A stretch of DNA of 64,000 nt from positions 1,059,001 to 1,123,000 of the forward strand of contig NC_084809.1 of assembly GCF_963583255.1 (NCBI RefSeq), read 5' to 3'. The notes under the pieces are model-generated. The model had not been told where the DNA came from, ran no database searches, and saw nothing but the letters and a program-made list of their open reading frames with translations. The stretch is from Pyrus communis. Lineage: Eukaryota > Streptophyta > Magnoliopsida > Rosales > Rosaceae. A program made the translations under genes and the position numbers. How positions within the stretch are numbered: the first letter of the stretch is position 1; the number at the start of each line of letters is the position of its first letter. This document shows, in pieces, positions 1 through 10,315 of the stretch.

Positions 1-208
1 TTCTACTAAACCCTATTCCATGATCATGACACTTTGCCTCACGCAGTTGGCAAGCGTCAAACGAATAGCCTCCAAAGGTCATACCGTCCACGTGGTCCAG
101 AAGGGCAAATAGTTGAGCTCTCAAGCTTGAAATTTTGTAACAACATGAAAATTTTGTGCTCCTCCGAGATATAAATTTAAAACTAGAATTTTTTACCAAT
201 AATTTTTA

Positions 209-357
209 GAGAGTTTTAATAAAACATTTCCCGTATTGTTCACTTTTAACTAAAAACCACATTTTTATCATTTTTTGGTACTATTTATTACTTATTTATT
301 TGTCATTTTCATTAAAACTAAATACTTTTTGAACTTTTTATTAGTTTTCTTTAATTT
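209..357 (+). repeat. R1 repeat family, copy 1
   Basis: About 150 bp beginning GAGTTTTAATAAAAC, with internal blocks TGTTCACTTTTAAC, CCACATTTTTA and TTTGTCATTTT, and ending near TTAGTTTTCTTTAA. The same ordered blocks recur at 15529-15680 and 21411-21560 in the same orientation. The size and lack of coding capacity suggest a MITE or a fragment of a non-autonomous element; I could not define terminal inverted repeats. Confidence 0.75.
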
Positions 358-582
358 TTAATCATTGTATGATGAAGAATCTAACTGCGGACAAAAATCC
401 TCAAAGCATACCAATAGTCTAATACTATCTAGAGTTCAGCATAGACTCGATTCGGAGGGAGGGGGACTTAAAATTCAAATTAGCAAAAAAATTAAAACGT
501 CGGAGGAAAACCGTTGGATTGAACACGAGGGTCCTACAAACAAGAAAAACTGAAAAGGATTTCAATTTATAAAAAGATTGGC

Positions 583-744
583 TAATGTTAGAGAGATCAA
601 ATTTTGAGATAAAATTTTGAAAATTAAAGAACTGGAAGTTGATAATTGATTTATTACTTAAACGTTGATAAACTTGCACATTCCTATTGATGACATATCA
701 TTTAGTTGTAAATTTAACTTTTAAATTTAGTCGCTATAACATTA
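583..744. mobile_element. R2 MITE, copy 1
   Basis: A 162-bp element with imperfect terminal inverted repeats: it starts TAATGTTAGAGAGATCAAAT and ends AAATTTAGTCGCTATAACATTA, whose complement starts TAATGTTATAGCGAC. Internal blocks (GGAAGTTGATAATTGA, TTATTACTTAAACGTTGATAA, CATCATTTAGTT-like) are shared with copies at 15021-15175 and 62990-63128. Confidence 0.75.
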
Positions 745-1043
745 ATTTTTTGAGCGCGAAACGTCGGACGTCCACTTGTCACTCTGGCTGTGGCATCAAT
801 AATCCGAAGTCTCATCTCAATCTCTAATTCTCCCTGCGGCCCTGCAGGGGTCCCTCCCAACTTTTCCACGACACTTTTCATTTCAAATTTCAAATTTCGA
901 AATCGACGACCACGACGACGACCACCCTCACGATTTATGTGAATCGTAAATCCGACGTTTGATTAAACAAACAGAAGGGTTTGGTTTTTTTGCCTCAAAG
1001 TTTGGATCTTTGGGACGACAACATCGAATTCGTACCAGAAATC

Positions 1044-3650
1044 ATGGGAGAATCGACGTGTCTGATGCAGCCGTTCTCCTATGCTTCCGGCATCCCCGAC
1101 GACGCATACGAGGTCAGTTCTTCGGTTTTTGTCTCTATTTTTTTGTGATTTTTAAGGTTGAAATTCCATGTGCAGAGCACTTTTTACTTGCTGGGTAGTT
1201 TTTGGAATTCGGTTTTTGAGAATTGCTTATGAAAAGGCTGGGAACTTTGAATTGTCGCAGGGGAACCCGATTCATGCTCTCGGGCAGTCAGTGTCGTTCG
1301 GGAGGTTCGTGTCGGAGTCCGTAGCTTGGGATAAATGGTCGACAATCTCGCACAACCGCCATGTGGAGGAGGCCGAGAGGTACTCCCGCCCCGGTTCAGT
1401 TGCGCAGAAAAAGGCTTTCTTTGAAGCACATTACAAGAAAATTGCTGCTCAAAGAGCCGCTGCGGTGCTTGAACAAGCCAATGCCAATGCCAATGCTAAT
1501 GCTGCTGCTGCATTGGAAAATGCCCCCGAAACCAAATGTGAAAGTCGGGATCTTAAGACGAGGATTTCAACCTCTGAAGTGTTCGTCGATAAGCAAAGGG
1601 AAGAGAAAGAGGGAGGGGAGGTCTACGAGCCAAATCGAGAAGAAGAATGCATTGGTAAATATACCAATGACTATAATGCAAACACTGAAATGGAAAATTT
1701 TGGAAGCAGCAAGGTGCACCCTGTAGATCATGAAGACCAAGTTTTGGTGGTGAATTCCGCTGAGGTAGAACTTTGGAGCCAAAGTGCTGATAACAAGAAG
1801 GAGGTAAACGAAATGGATCTCACCGGCACTCCCCAGATCGAAATGCCTCTGTTGAAGGTATAAATCTTGATTTACAGCCGATAATTTTCACACTCATTGA
1901 CTTATGAAGGTTGCTGACAACCTGCATTAATTGTTGCTTCAGCAAAGTTACAGCTCAAATCAAGAAGCTTCGACACCAGTGAAAACGAAAAAAACCAGAC
2001 CTTTTATTTCCTCCAAATCATCATTAACATATCATAAAGCACCCAAGGTCCCATCTTCTCCAACCAAATCCACTGCTCCTAGTTGTTCCAGAAAGGATGA
2101 CATTATCACTCCATTGCGTAAATATCCGGCTGCAGAACTGGAGGACAGGAAGAAATCAACTCCGAAATCAATTCACAAGTCGGTCAGGTTTACACCCATC
2201 AGGGAACTTTCTAGGCTGACTTCAACCGTCATCAGGAAGATTGAAAACTCAAGAGCTGGTGCTAGTTCTTCCAAGACATCGAAAGATTGCCCGACTCCTC
2301 TGAGGACTCCAACTACGGTGCCTTCCACTTTCTTTGAATACTTTCCCAAAATGGCCTCCGGAACTTAGCAGCTTTGCTAGCCACTCTAACTTCTGAAGTT
2401 TTATCTTTCAATCTGCAGGTATCTAAGAACGAGGTGCGCCAGCATTCCACCACCACCCCATGTTCAGAAAAGAGAAGGTAAGACTGATCGTATGAAAAAC
2501 AGCAAGCGTTCCGTTTTCCAAATTGATAAACGATTCATGTCTGATCCTGTTTCTGCTTATGTATTTCATGAATCACAGGGCCAAAACACCACTTGATCCC
2601 TCTGCCAGTGGAACCAAAACTCCTGTGTCCAAATGGCGTTCACTCCGCACAGAGTATGTGCCTCAACTTTTATCATCTTTCCTGTACAATTTGCCGAGTA
2701 CATATATAAGTATTAAGAATAACTAGAGAAGATAAATGTAGTCGTAAACATATGAATTAATGGTTATGTTGGTCTCACGTAGCGCCGCTCGTTTAGGACT
2801 TTGAGTTCTTATGATTTTCTTTCTCCCAATTTGGCCAGTTGTTCAAAGATTTTGAGTGCCTGCAGAAACAAGGCAAGGTCCCCATTTTCATCGGCCCCTT
2901 TCACCTTAAAAACTGAAGAAAGAGCTGCAAGTAGAAAGAAGGCAAGGGTTTGCCTATTTCTTTTTTATACATGTTCCTGAATTCTAATCATATCTACGTT
3001 ATGAGATAGAGTTATATATGTGGTTAAAGTTCTAATCGATGTCATGTTCTTGTTCACCGCTTACCAGAAGCTCGAAGAAAGGTTTAATGCGAATGAGGAA
3101 CAAAAGGTGCAGGCGCAAAGAAAACTCAAGGTTGTTCTCTCATTACCAAACTTCTTCAATCCTCTGTAATTTTAGTCCGTACAAATTGTAAAAACCTAGA
3201 GCTAGACTGGTTTTATTTACAACAACTTTCGATTAATACCTTAATCGCTATTGTCATGCAGGAGAAAGAAGAAAAAGAGATTGGAAAGTACCGCCAAACG
3301 CTTTGCTTCAAGGCCAGGCCACTTCCTGATTTCTATAAAGACAGAAAATCACCAAAGAAGGAGATACAGAAGGCAATGTTTGTCCTTAAGCAGTTCAAAT
3401 GCTCCTCACTGAAAGCCTAAACGTTTTCTAAAGTTTGGTTATTTTCCCCGCTTTCTTCCTGCAGGTTCCAGTTACTCCTCAGTCAAAGAATCCAAGCACA
3501 GTTGAGAGCTCAACGCCTCGACCTCCTAGTGGAGCTTCGATCAAGAGCATTAGCCAAGGAAGGAATAACCGAACCCCAACTCGTTCTCTCATTTCACGAT
3601 CCATTAAGACTACTCGCGAGAATAAATCTCCAAATATTCAGCTTGGATAA
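1044..3650 (+). CDS. WAVE-DAMPENED2-like (TPX2-domain) microtubule-associated protein
   Basis: Nine exons: 1044-1112, 1261-1857, 1943-2317, 2419-2477, 2579-2653, 2839-2941, 3068-3130, 3262-3372 and 3465-3650, giving 545 residues in one open frame. The N-terminus (MGESTCLMQPFSYASGIPDD, then GNPIHALGQSVSFGRF and LAWDKWSTFSHNRY-like AWDKWSTISHNRHVEE) is typical of the WDL5/6/7 branch of the WVD2-like family. The C-terminal TPX2 domain lies around residues 405-475 (KTEERAASRKKKLEER, then FKARPLPDFYKD). Members of this family bind and bundle cortical microtubules and affect cell elongation. The tail is Ser/Thr/Pro/Arg-rich. Two introns appear to use GC donors (after 2941 and after 3372); no nearby GT donor keeps both the frame and the conserved domain. 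I am sure of the family, not of the exact paralogue. Confidence 0.92.
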
Positions 3651-4915
3651 CCTAAGCTTGAAACCAAGTTTCTGTTAGAGCAGAAGTGAGAAGTATCGGT
3701 CCTGCTCAAAGCTTCGAGCAACTTTTAGATAGTCTTGATTGCACCGCATACCAAAATGAGTTTGCCTGAGACACAGAAACATGCATAGAGATTGTGAGCA
3801 AGTTCGTTCTTGTATGAAGAGTGTAGTTTGTAACTAGTAGTCGTGTAGCACGATTTGTTTAAACTCGAGGAAATGTAGAAATTTTGTAAAGCAGCAAACC
3901 TGGAATTTCCACTCATCAGAATCTCATAAATTTCAATGCACGGCTTGCACAAAACTCGTATAAACTCGAATTTCATACAATTACAAGCAACTGTTTCCGT
4001 AGATGAATCGAAAGCTTCATCAGGGAGATAAAAACAGAAGGTGAGGAATGAGGAAAGTTTCAGTATAATACAAGAGCCATCATTCACCCGAACACTTAAA
4101 CATACAAGTTAAAATTACCAGCACCATAACAGTGGGACTATTTGTAAAAAAAATTATAACATGTAAACATACAAGAACTACAAATGGTTTCCTTACTGAT
4201 AAGCTTACTTCTTAGCTTCTATTGTATCAATTGGGTGGGAAAATTGACGGTCCCAAGCCCAGATAAAGGAGAATTGACGGTCCCAAGGAAGAAGGGAATG
4301 ACATCAGGTAGTCGACAACTGACATTTTGTTTTCATATCAAATTCCTATGATAATGAACAGCCGACCCCACTAGGCTTTGCTGTTGTTTGGGCGAGAAAA
4401 TTGACGGAAAATTCGAACTTTCGTCCTCAAATGCAAGCAAATACTTAATGGGTCAGGGTCCTAATCAGCAAATAGCAATTTCCAGTTCTTCAACATTACA
4501 TGGGTGCCAGCAGTATAAAATCAAAACTTGCGAAGATCAGAATGATCAAAACCTTCATTATCTCCAATAAAAAACGAATGCCAGCAGTATAGTAATGCAA
4601 AGAGTAATGTTGCGGAAGATAGACGTTCATCCCTACTGTTTGTTTGTAAAACAGAAAACTTTATTGGCTTGAAGTTACTCTTCAAATAACAATGCACTAA
4701 AACACTTCAAGGGAACCCATAAATCGATTGAGAGAGAAACAAACTTATAAATATACGCAATCGACTACATCCAAGAATCTCTACTAAATATAAAAATACT
4801 TAAAAAGTATGTCGAAATTAAGAAATACAATTTTCACCATTATCAATAACTCGTACATCAATAACTTGATAAGAAACAATAATTAAAAGATAATAAACAA
4901 TAATTAAACCACAAA
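3651..4915. other. Intergenic between two convergent genes
   Basis: This holds the 3' regions of the WVD2-like gene (+) and the Cys/His-cluster gene (-). I see no conserved frame, RNA gene or clear repeat. A direct echo of about 20 bases (ATTGACGGTCCCAAG) occurs near 4243 and again near 4272. Confidence 0.6.
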
Positions 4916-5509
4916 TCACGTTTGTGGCACTAAACACCAACCATCATCTTCCTCGATTTGATGATCAATCACACAATCCACATTAAATAAACCCATCTCT
5001 TCATCATCACCACGATGCTCAATGTCATCAACATTATTTTCCACCGTCCGATCATCATCTCTATCATAATATCCAATTGCAGAATCATTGATTTCATGAT
5101 CATCGTCACCATCATCATACTCATTCTCATAATCCCTAGAGAGACGATCCAACATCCCCGTGGCGGACAAACCCAATTGACTATTCAAGCCGGGTTGCCC
5201 GTCCACGACCCGCCAAGTGACCAACCGATGATTGGAAACGACGTCGGATGACTTGAGCTTTCGGTTGCCCTTGGTCTTGTCCTTGGCCTTGGAAGCCGGG
5301 TGAATGTGACACTCGGTGCACTTGGGCTTGCCGCACTTGCCTGTGAACTTGGAGTGGTTGGTGGGCTTGGTTGGCACCTTGGTGAACAATCCGGCCGTGG
5401 GCGGAGACTCAAACTTGTTGACGTGTCGGGTTGCCGGTCTCGGGTTCAACGGCTCCGGTAAGATCCGGTGTGTCCGGACCATCCCATGCTGGCGACCCTC
5501 TCTCTTCAT
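4916..5509 (-). CDS. Uncharacterised plant protein with a Cys/His cluster and acidic tail
   Basis: A single-exon frame of 197 residues. I chose the ATG at 5509-5507, which begins MKREGRQHGMVRTHRILPEP. The frame stays open upstream, but that part is Phe/His-rich, of low character, and includes the 5' leader below the TATA box at 5581-5590. The conserved core (residues about 10-75) contains NRPATRHVNKFESPPTAGLF and then a compact CX4CX2CXHXH cluster (C59, C64, C67, H68, H70), which could bind a metal. The second half is a low-complexity acidic tail rich in Asp and Glu. I recognise the N-terminal pattern from plant proteins annotated only as unknown. No function is claimed. A decayed copy of its 3' end lies near 6584-6690. 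Confidence 0.85.
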   Translation of the reverse strand: MKREGRQHGMVRTHRILPEPLNPRPATRHVNKFESPPTAGLFTKVPTKPTNHSKFTGKCGKPKCTECHIHPASKAKDKTKGNRKLKSSDVVSNHRLVTWRVVDGQPGLNSQLGLSATGMLDRLSRDYENEYDDGDDDHEINDSAIGYYDRDDDRTVENNVDDIEHRGDDEEMGLFNVDCVIDHQIEEDDGWCLVPQT

Positions 5510-5580
5510 TGTTGACAAATTGGGTTGTGGGCTAAAAGCAAAGAAGAAAAACTGATGGAGGTGTCGATGTTTTGCTTCTC

Positions 5581-5590
5581 TTATATATAC
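5581..5590 (-). promoter_or_regulatory. Probable TATA box of the Cys/His-cluster gene
   Basis: On the minus strand the sequence reads GTATATATAA, about 72 bases upstream of the chosen ATG at 5509. This spacing supports starting the protein at MKREG rather than at the longer upstream frame. Confidence 0.55.
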
Positions 5591-6583
5591 TGCAAACGAT
5601 AACTTGGGAAGCACGGAATTGTTTGGTGGGTGGATAATCCGTGTTGGGCAAGCCATTGACAAAATTGACAACTCATGTATTATTATTTTTTAATTAATTA
5701 ATTATTTGTTTTTAAAGATGAGACAGAGACTAGCAATAGCCAATTTGCTTATGAATGAGATTCTACGGTCTTTCACAAAGACTGAAAAACTGAGTGTGAT
5801 ACCAATAATATAATAATCAAACTTATATTGTAAGTCGGATTATCTTAGTACTATGAGAATGATTTTTATTTTTTTTAGTTCAATATAGGTAGCAAATATT
5901 AAAATAGAAAAAAAAGTGAATGGATCCCACATTTAATATATAAAACTCTATGTACATATAGGTATCATACTAATTACACTTAAGAGTGCCTGATTAGACC
6001 GTAGAGTGGCACCTTACTCAACATTTATTGATTCTATTAAAAAAATTAATAATTCTTTTTTCTGGCTAATTGATCATGTCATATTATATAATCGAAATCG
6101 AAATTGTTTATAGTGCCACTGTACTAAGCCCCCAACCTTATCGGAATCGTTTATTTAGTTAATCATTATTTATAGGTTATTACTACGGAAGGATCAATTA
6201 TAAACAGGAGGTCGTTTAGTAATTCGTAGTCATAGAACAAATCGATGATTCATCTACCAAACTCGACAATTTAGTTTATGAACTTGGGTGATTAAATGAT
6301 GTTCAATCTGAATAATTCAAATAGCGATGTTTGTACGATGAAAATATATTAACTATAAGTGAGCCAGAAAAAAGGTGCATCCAGGAGGTGGACAAAAGTT
6401 TTCATGAGATGTGAGCCACAAGGCAAAGGGAGGCACCTTGAACTGCAAGGTTTAGGGTTAGTCTCAATTCCTTTTCCAAAAACTCCCTTGGCTCCTTGGA
6501 TTCACAAACTTTGAACTGTAAGTCACAGGTTTTACAAGAAGCAACAAGCTCGCGATTGTACCAATTAAACCGAAAAACGGAAC

Positions 6584-6690
6584 CACAAATCACGTTCGTG
6601 GCACTAACAACTAACCTTAATCTTCCTTACTTTGGTAATCTGTCACATAATCGCTAGAGAGATGATCATCGCCATCATCTCGTACATAAC
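6584..6690 (-). pseudogene. Decayed 3' fragment of the Cys/His-cluster gene
   Basis: The plus strand reads CCACAAATCACGTTCGTGGC followed by ACTAAC, CTAACC, ATCTTCCT and CACATAATC, closely matching the 3' end of the intact gene at 4911-4985 (CCACAAATCACGTTTGTGGC, ACTAAACACC, ATCTTCCTCG). A further match, CTAGAGAGATGATC against CTAGAGAGACGATCC, comes from deeper in the intact gene, so the middle is deleted. No open frame is kept. It looks like a partial local duplication. Confidence 0.65.
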
Positions 6691-6954
6691 TAGGGTTCCA
6701 AGTTTTCGGCTCTCAATTTACCCCGAAAGAATAAGAGTTCAGTAAAATTTGTACTATATATAGTTGAACTGCATAATGTTCATACAGCGAGGCTACTTTT
6801 GACGCTCCAAATGACTGTTTTTCTTATTCCCTGTACACAAAGAAAGTAAAATACCAGAGACAACCGAAAGCTTACTAAATCTTACATACCAGATGTAAGC
6901 TGTAAGTGTAAGCTGATATCTTACATGTTGAGAGGTCAAGCCGAGCTTGAAGCT

Positions 6955-9900
6955 TCATACATTTTCTGAAACTGGATCATCGGAAGACTTGATAAGTGGT
7001 TCCATGCTCTCATTACTGATGATTTTAGGGGTAAGTGGTTCCGTGCTCTCCTTACTGATGATTTTAGGGGCGATCAATGCCCTCTCGCCACGATACAGCA
7101 CAAAGTGTTGACTCATGAATATAAGGTCAAAGAATATAGATATCTGAAACAGTAAGAAGAGGCACAAATCATTTAACGAAAGAGGAACAAATCGACTTGT
7201 TCAAGATGTTGATACCAGTTTATACCAAAGACAGCAGCGTCTTTCCTATATTTCCATAGAAGTTCACCCAAGAGCCTGGAAGGCGCACAAGTTAGAAACA
7301 AATTAAGCATGAAGGATCGATGTTATCAAACTGAAACTATTTATCATTGGTTGAGGAAGAGATGATGAACCTTGATCTATAGACTGCACGGCCATTTGTG
7401 CATAATTAGCCACCCCTCCGGAAAAGTCAAGTAAAATGTTGCCAATGCTGAATCCATCTGTGCTCTTCCGCAGGAAGTTCATGAACGCCTATACTTCGAA
7501 ATAAGTTTTGTATCAGCACAGGCTTACTGTTCTTTCCTACCTATCCATATACTCTATATTGAATGAAGCGAATGCATTGAGGACCGGAATGTGAAGTATT
7601 TGAAAAGGATTATAGGATGCAATACTAACCTGGGGAATATATTTGATGACTGTCATAAAAACTTGAATTGAGCTGCAACAATATTAAATGAATTGAATTT
7701 AGAACGAGAACTTCACACAAACCCAACTACCGCTGAATACAACAAAACCGTATGAACAAAATAAATTGAATAAAGTTTCAAGGCAACAGAAGGTAAATAG
7801 ATCTTGACATCTACTTTGCTACAAAAAATCATTGTAATTTGGAAAACGGTGGTTTGGTTTGTGCATAACGACGACTGAGAAGATAAAACTATTAACCGTC
7901 ACCAGAGAGGATGCACATTAAAGAGATCCCATGTAAGAAAAGAGCGTGAGTTCAAAATTGATCCTAAATCATTGTTGAGAAATGTGGCCGGATTCAAAGC
8001 ACATTGTCAATGTTTAACTTACTTAGGTAGAGACAGTTCAAAATTCACGATAGAAGATCTTGATGTGTGAAAAAAATGATGAAAATTATACACAACAAAT
8101 TAAGGTATTTGAAAATTACTCAGAAACTTAGGGCTTGTTTGGTATCTAATTTAAATTTTTTTATAATTTCTCAAAACATTTCTTAAGAATTTTTCTTGAA
8201 AACAATTTTCTTAAAACTCAAAAACTTGTTTGGTTTGCGATTTAAAAATTCTAAATCATATAACTTAAACTGGACAAAGAGATCCAAAAAGAGGACGTCT
8301 AAGAGAGAAAGATGATAAAGGAGGAAAGAAAGTAAGAGATAATTGGAGGAAAGAGAAACAAGTGAGAGGATCGGAGGAGATAGAGAGGAAGATGAGCTAG
8401 AAAAAGAACCGAAAGAATAAAGAGAGCGGATTGGAAGAGAGATGAAAAAGGTAAAAAAAAGAAAGAAAAGGGCGAGAGAGAGAATAAAAGAGAGATAGAT
8501 TTGGAGTGAGGGGGGGAGGAGGGAGAGAAAAGAAAGGAGTAAGTTTAAGTTTAAAAACTCTAAAAACTTACGTTTTTTGTTTTTAGAGAATAGACTATGT
8601 TTTTAAGTTAATCTTGAGTTCAGTTTTTGAAAATAGTCCTATCAAATAAGTTTTTAAAGCCTAAAGCTTGAAAATTGTTTTTGAATTTAAAAAGTTGATT
8701 CAAATATAATACCAAACATGCTCTTATTGTCTTTTACAGAAAACCTTCAAAAATCAAGTCTCGGTCATAATTTACACGGACAATACAATGAAATTTGAGG
8801 CACAAAAACATAAAGGAAAAAAAACTTACTTGAAAATTGAGATCAACCAAAGCCAGGAGTGGGTTGGCAGAGCTAAGAAAACACAAACTGCAGCACCTAA
8901 CCACACGGCGGCAACAATTCCAAAGGAAATCTTGGAGACCTTCTGATTTCCGCGCTGCATAAAGCCATCACCAAAAGGTCAAATATGAAACTTGCCGTGA
9001 CAGTGCGACTGACATCAGGATTGTGAGTGTATAACACATATTAAAATCTAAACTAGGCAAAGAAGATCAAGACACACTTCATAGATTGCAATTTGGCACA
9101 GGGTAACTGCCGTCATCAAAACGGCATGAATAGAGAAAGCAACATCATTTGCTGCAACAGGTATCATCTGCAATCATAGGACAAGAAGCGATTAGTACTT
9201 CCAAATATACATATAATCTATCAACTAAATCTCTTTCCTTCCATTAGGTGCACTAGCTAATCAACCAAAATACAACCTACCCAATTGTGAAAATGTAAAT
9301 TTCGACACAAAAAACCGAAGCTTTAAGCCATCTCCAACAAGAGCTCTTTGACCCTTCAATAAATTAATATTTTAATAAACAATGCATGATTATATTTCTT
9401 ATCATCTCCAACCGAAGGGTCAGAAGGCCACAGGCCAAATATAGCCCCTTGACAAAAAACCATCTCCAACCGATGGCCAAAGGGCTATAATATGGAACGT
9501 GAAGAATTGAAATAAAATAAGGTAAGATAGTATAGAATGATGAAAAATATGTAAGAAATGATGTAGGAAAAAATTAAAAATTAAAAAAAAAGTTCAAAAA
9601 AAATAAAAAAATATGCTGGGCAAAAAAAAAAAAATCCCAAACCCTAAAGTAGGTTGGGCAAATGGAAAAGAACAAAAAAAAAAGTGGGTTGGCTGGTTTT
9701 GGACCGGTGGGGCCCACAAACCCTTTAGCTTAATCTTCGGTTGAAGACGATTTTCTTATCATTTCAGGTTGGTTAAAGACGATTTTCTTATCATTTCAGG
9801 CTATTTTCAGCGACCCTCTGACCGGATCGGTTGAAGATGGCTTATGATTGAAAACAGAGAACACAGCTGCTGGGAATGAAAGCAACCATGAGAACGAGTA

Positions 9901-10315
9901 GCTAGGGAGAGGGAAAACAGAACAGAACAAACCTGTTCTTTGCCGTACTTTTCAAAGTACTGCTTTTGGACGGCGGAGCTGAAGTAGAGACTGGCGTTGT
10001 AAATGAGATAGGCGGATTGCTTTGTCAAATTCAGCACCACGAAATCGAAGTTCAGCCCCACAACACTGAAATCCGAAATTCAAATTTTCAGACTCACCAT
10101 CCAAAAATTTAAAAAGAAAAAACCCATTTCGAATTTCACAAGACAAAATCTTGGTCGGAATCGAATCCCCGAGAAAATAGATACGGAATTAATCACCTTT
10201 TCCGGCGGATATTTAAGACGATTTGCGGGTAGGCACCGACGGTCCAACTCAGGAACGCCACCCATCCCAGAACTTCGTATGTGATTTCCAACGGAATCGA
10301 ATTCCACAACGCCAT
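6955..10315 (-). CDS. Cystinosin homologue, PQ-loop lysosomal/vacuolar cystine transporter (copy A)
   Basis: Eight exons in minus order: 10315-10197, 10065-9933, 9167-9078, 8954-8830, 7672-7630, 7488-7371, 7275-7226 and 7143-6955, coding 288 residues. Cystinosins export cystine from the lysosome or vacuole with protons. The protein is strongly hydrophobic with the seven-helix layout of the family. PQ motifs lie at residues 30-31 (GAYPQIVLN) and 169-170 (KYIPQAFMNF). D191 (ILLDFSGG) and D232 (SIFFDLIF) match acidic residues important in the human protein. The ATG at 10315 gives the usual N-terminus [10 protein letters not shown]; an in-frame ATG at 10384 would add 23 charged residues and is less likely. 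Introns 2 and 4 carry MITEs that copy B lacks. The tail has a 13-residue tandem repeat ([13 protein letters not shown] / [13 protein letters not shown]) absent from copy B. Confidence 0.94.
6994..7071 (-). repeat. 39-bp tandem repeat in the copy A C-terminal tail
   Basis: Two 39-bp units, starting near 6994 and 7033, encode two near-identical 13-residue blocks of the cytosolic tail of cystinosin copy A. The units differ by only a few bases. Copy B has a short unrelated stretch (KNSEELVK) at this place. Confidence 0.85.
8131..8723. mobile_element. Tourist-like MITE in intron 4 of cystinosin copy A
   Basis: A 593-bp insertion flanked by the 3-bp duplication TTA (8128-8130 and 8724-8726). Terminal inverted repeats are GGGCTTGTTTGGTAT at the left and GAGCATGTTTGGTAT read inward from the right. 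The 3-bp TTA duplication with GG(G/C)-type ends fits the PIF/Harbinger superfamily. The interior includes a long purine-rich GA stretch (about 8277-8540) and no coding frame. The matching intron of copy B is 396 bp and lacks it. Confidence 0.85.
9326..9842. mobile_element. MITE in intron 2 of cystinosin copy A
   Basis: About 517 bp with ends AGCCATCTCCAAC and, read inward from the right, AGCCATCTTCAACC. It is flanked by TA (TTA is also possible). Copy B keeps the empty site: GAAGCTTTACGATTGG there against GAAGCTTTA ... TTATGATTGA here. Internal repeats of CCATCTCCAACCGA are present (near 9409 and 9463), a pattern common in Rosaceae non-autonomous elements. Confidence 0.85.

Larger units (their letters stand above)
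1..1043. other. Intergenic, upstream of the WVD2-like gene
   Basis: No gene is supported here. The stretch holds two short MITE-type repeats, annotated separately. The last 250 bases become GC-richer (around 830-930) with CGACGACG-type runs, as expected for the promoter and 5' leader of the gene that starts at 1044. Short open frames in the region overlap each other on both strands and have no recognisable protein character. Confidence 0.6.
5510..6954. other. Intergenic, promoter side of the Cys/His gene
   Basis: AT-rich DNA with no intact gene. The only structure I can support is the TATA box near 5585 and a degraded duplicate of the neighbouring gene's 3' end near 6584-6690. Confidence 0.55.

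Noticed and set aside
3373..3464. GT donor at 3378 (AT|GTTTGT) for the last intron of the WVD2-like gene
   Set aside because: It would add five bases and shift the frame of the final exon. The GC donor keeps the frame.
4916..5671. Longer 251-residue form of the Cys/His protein
   Set aside because: The extra 54 residues overlap the TATA box and leader and look like chance translation. The internal MKREG start begins the conserved part.
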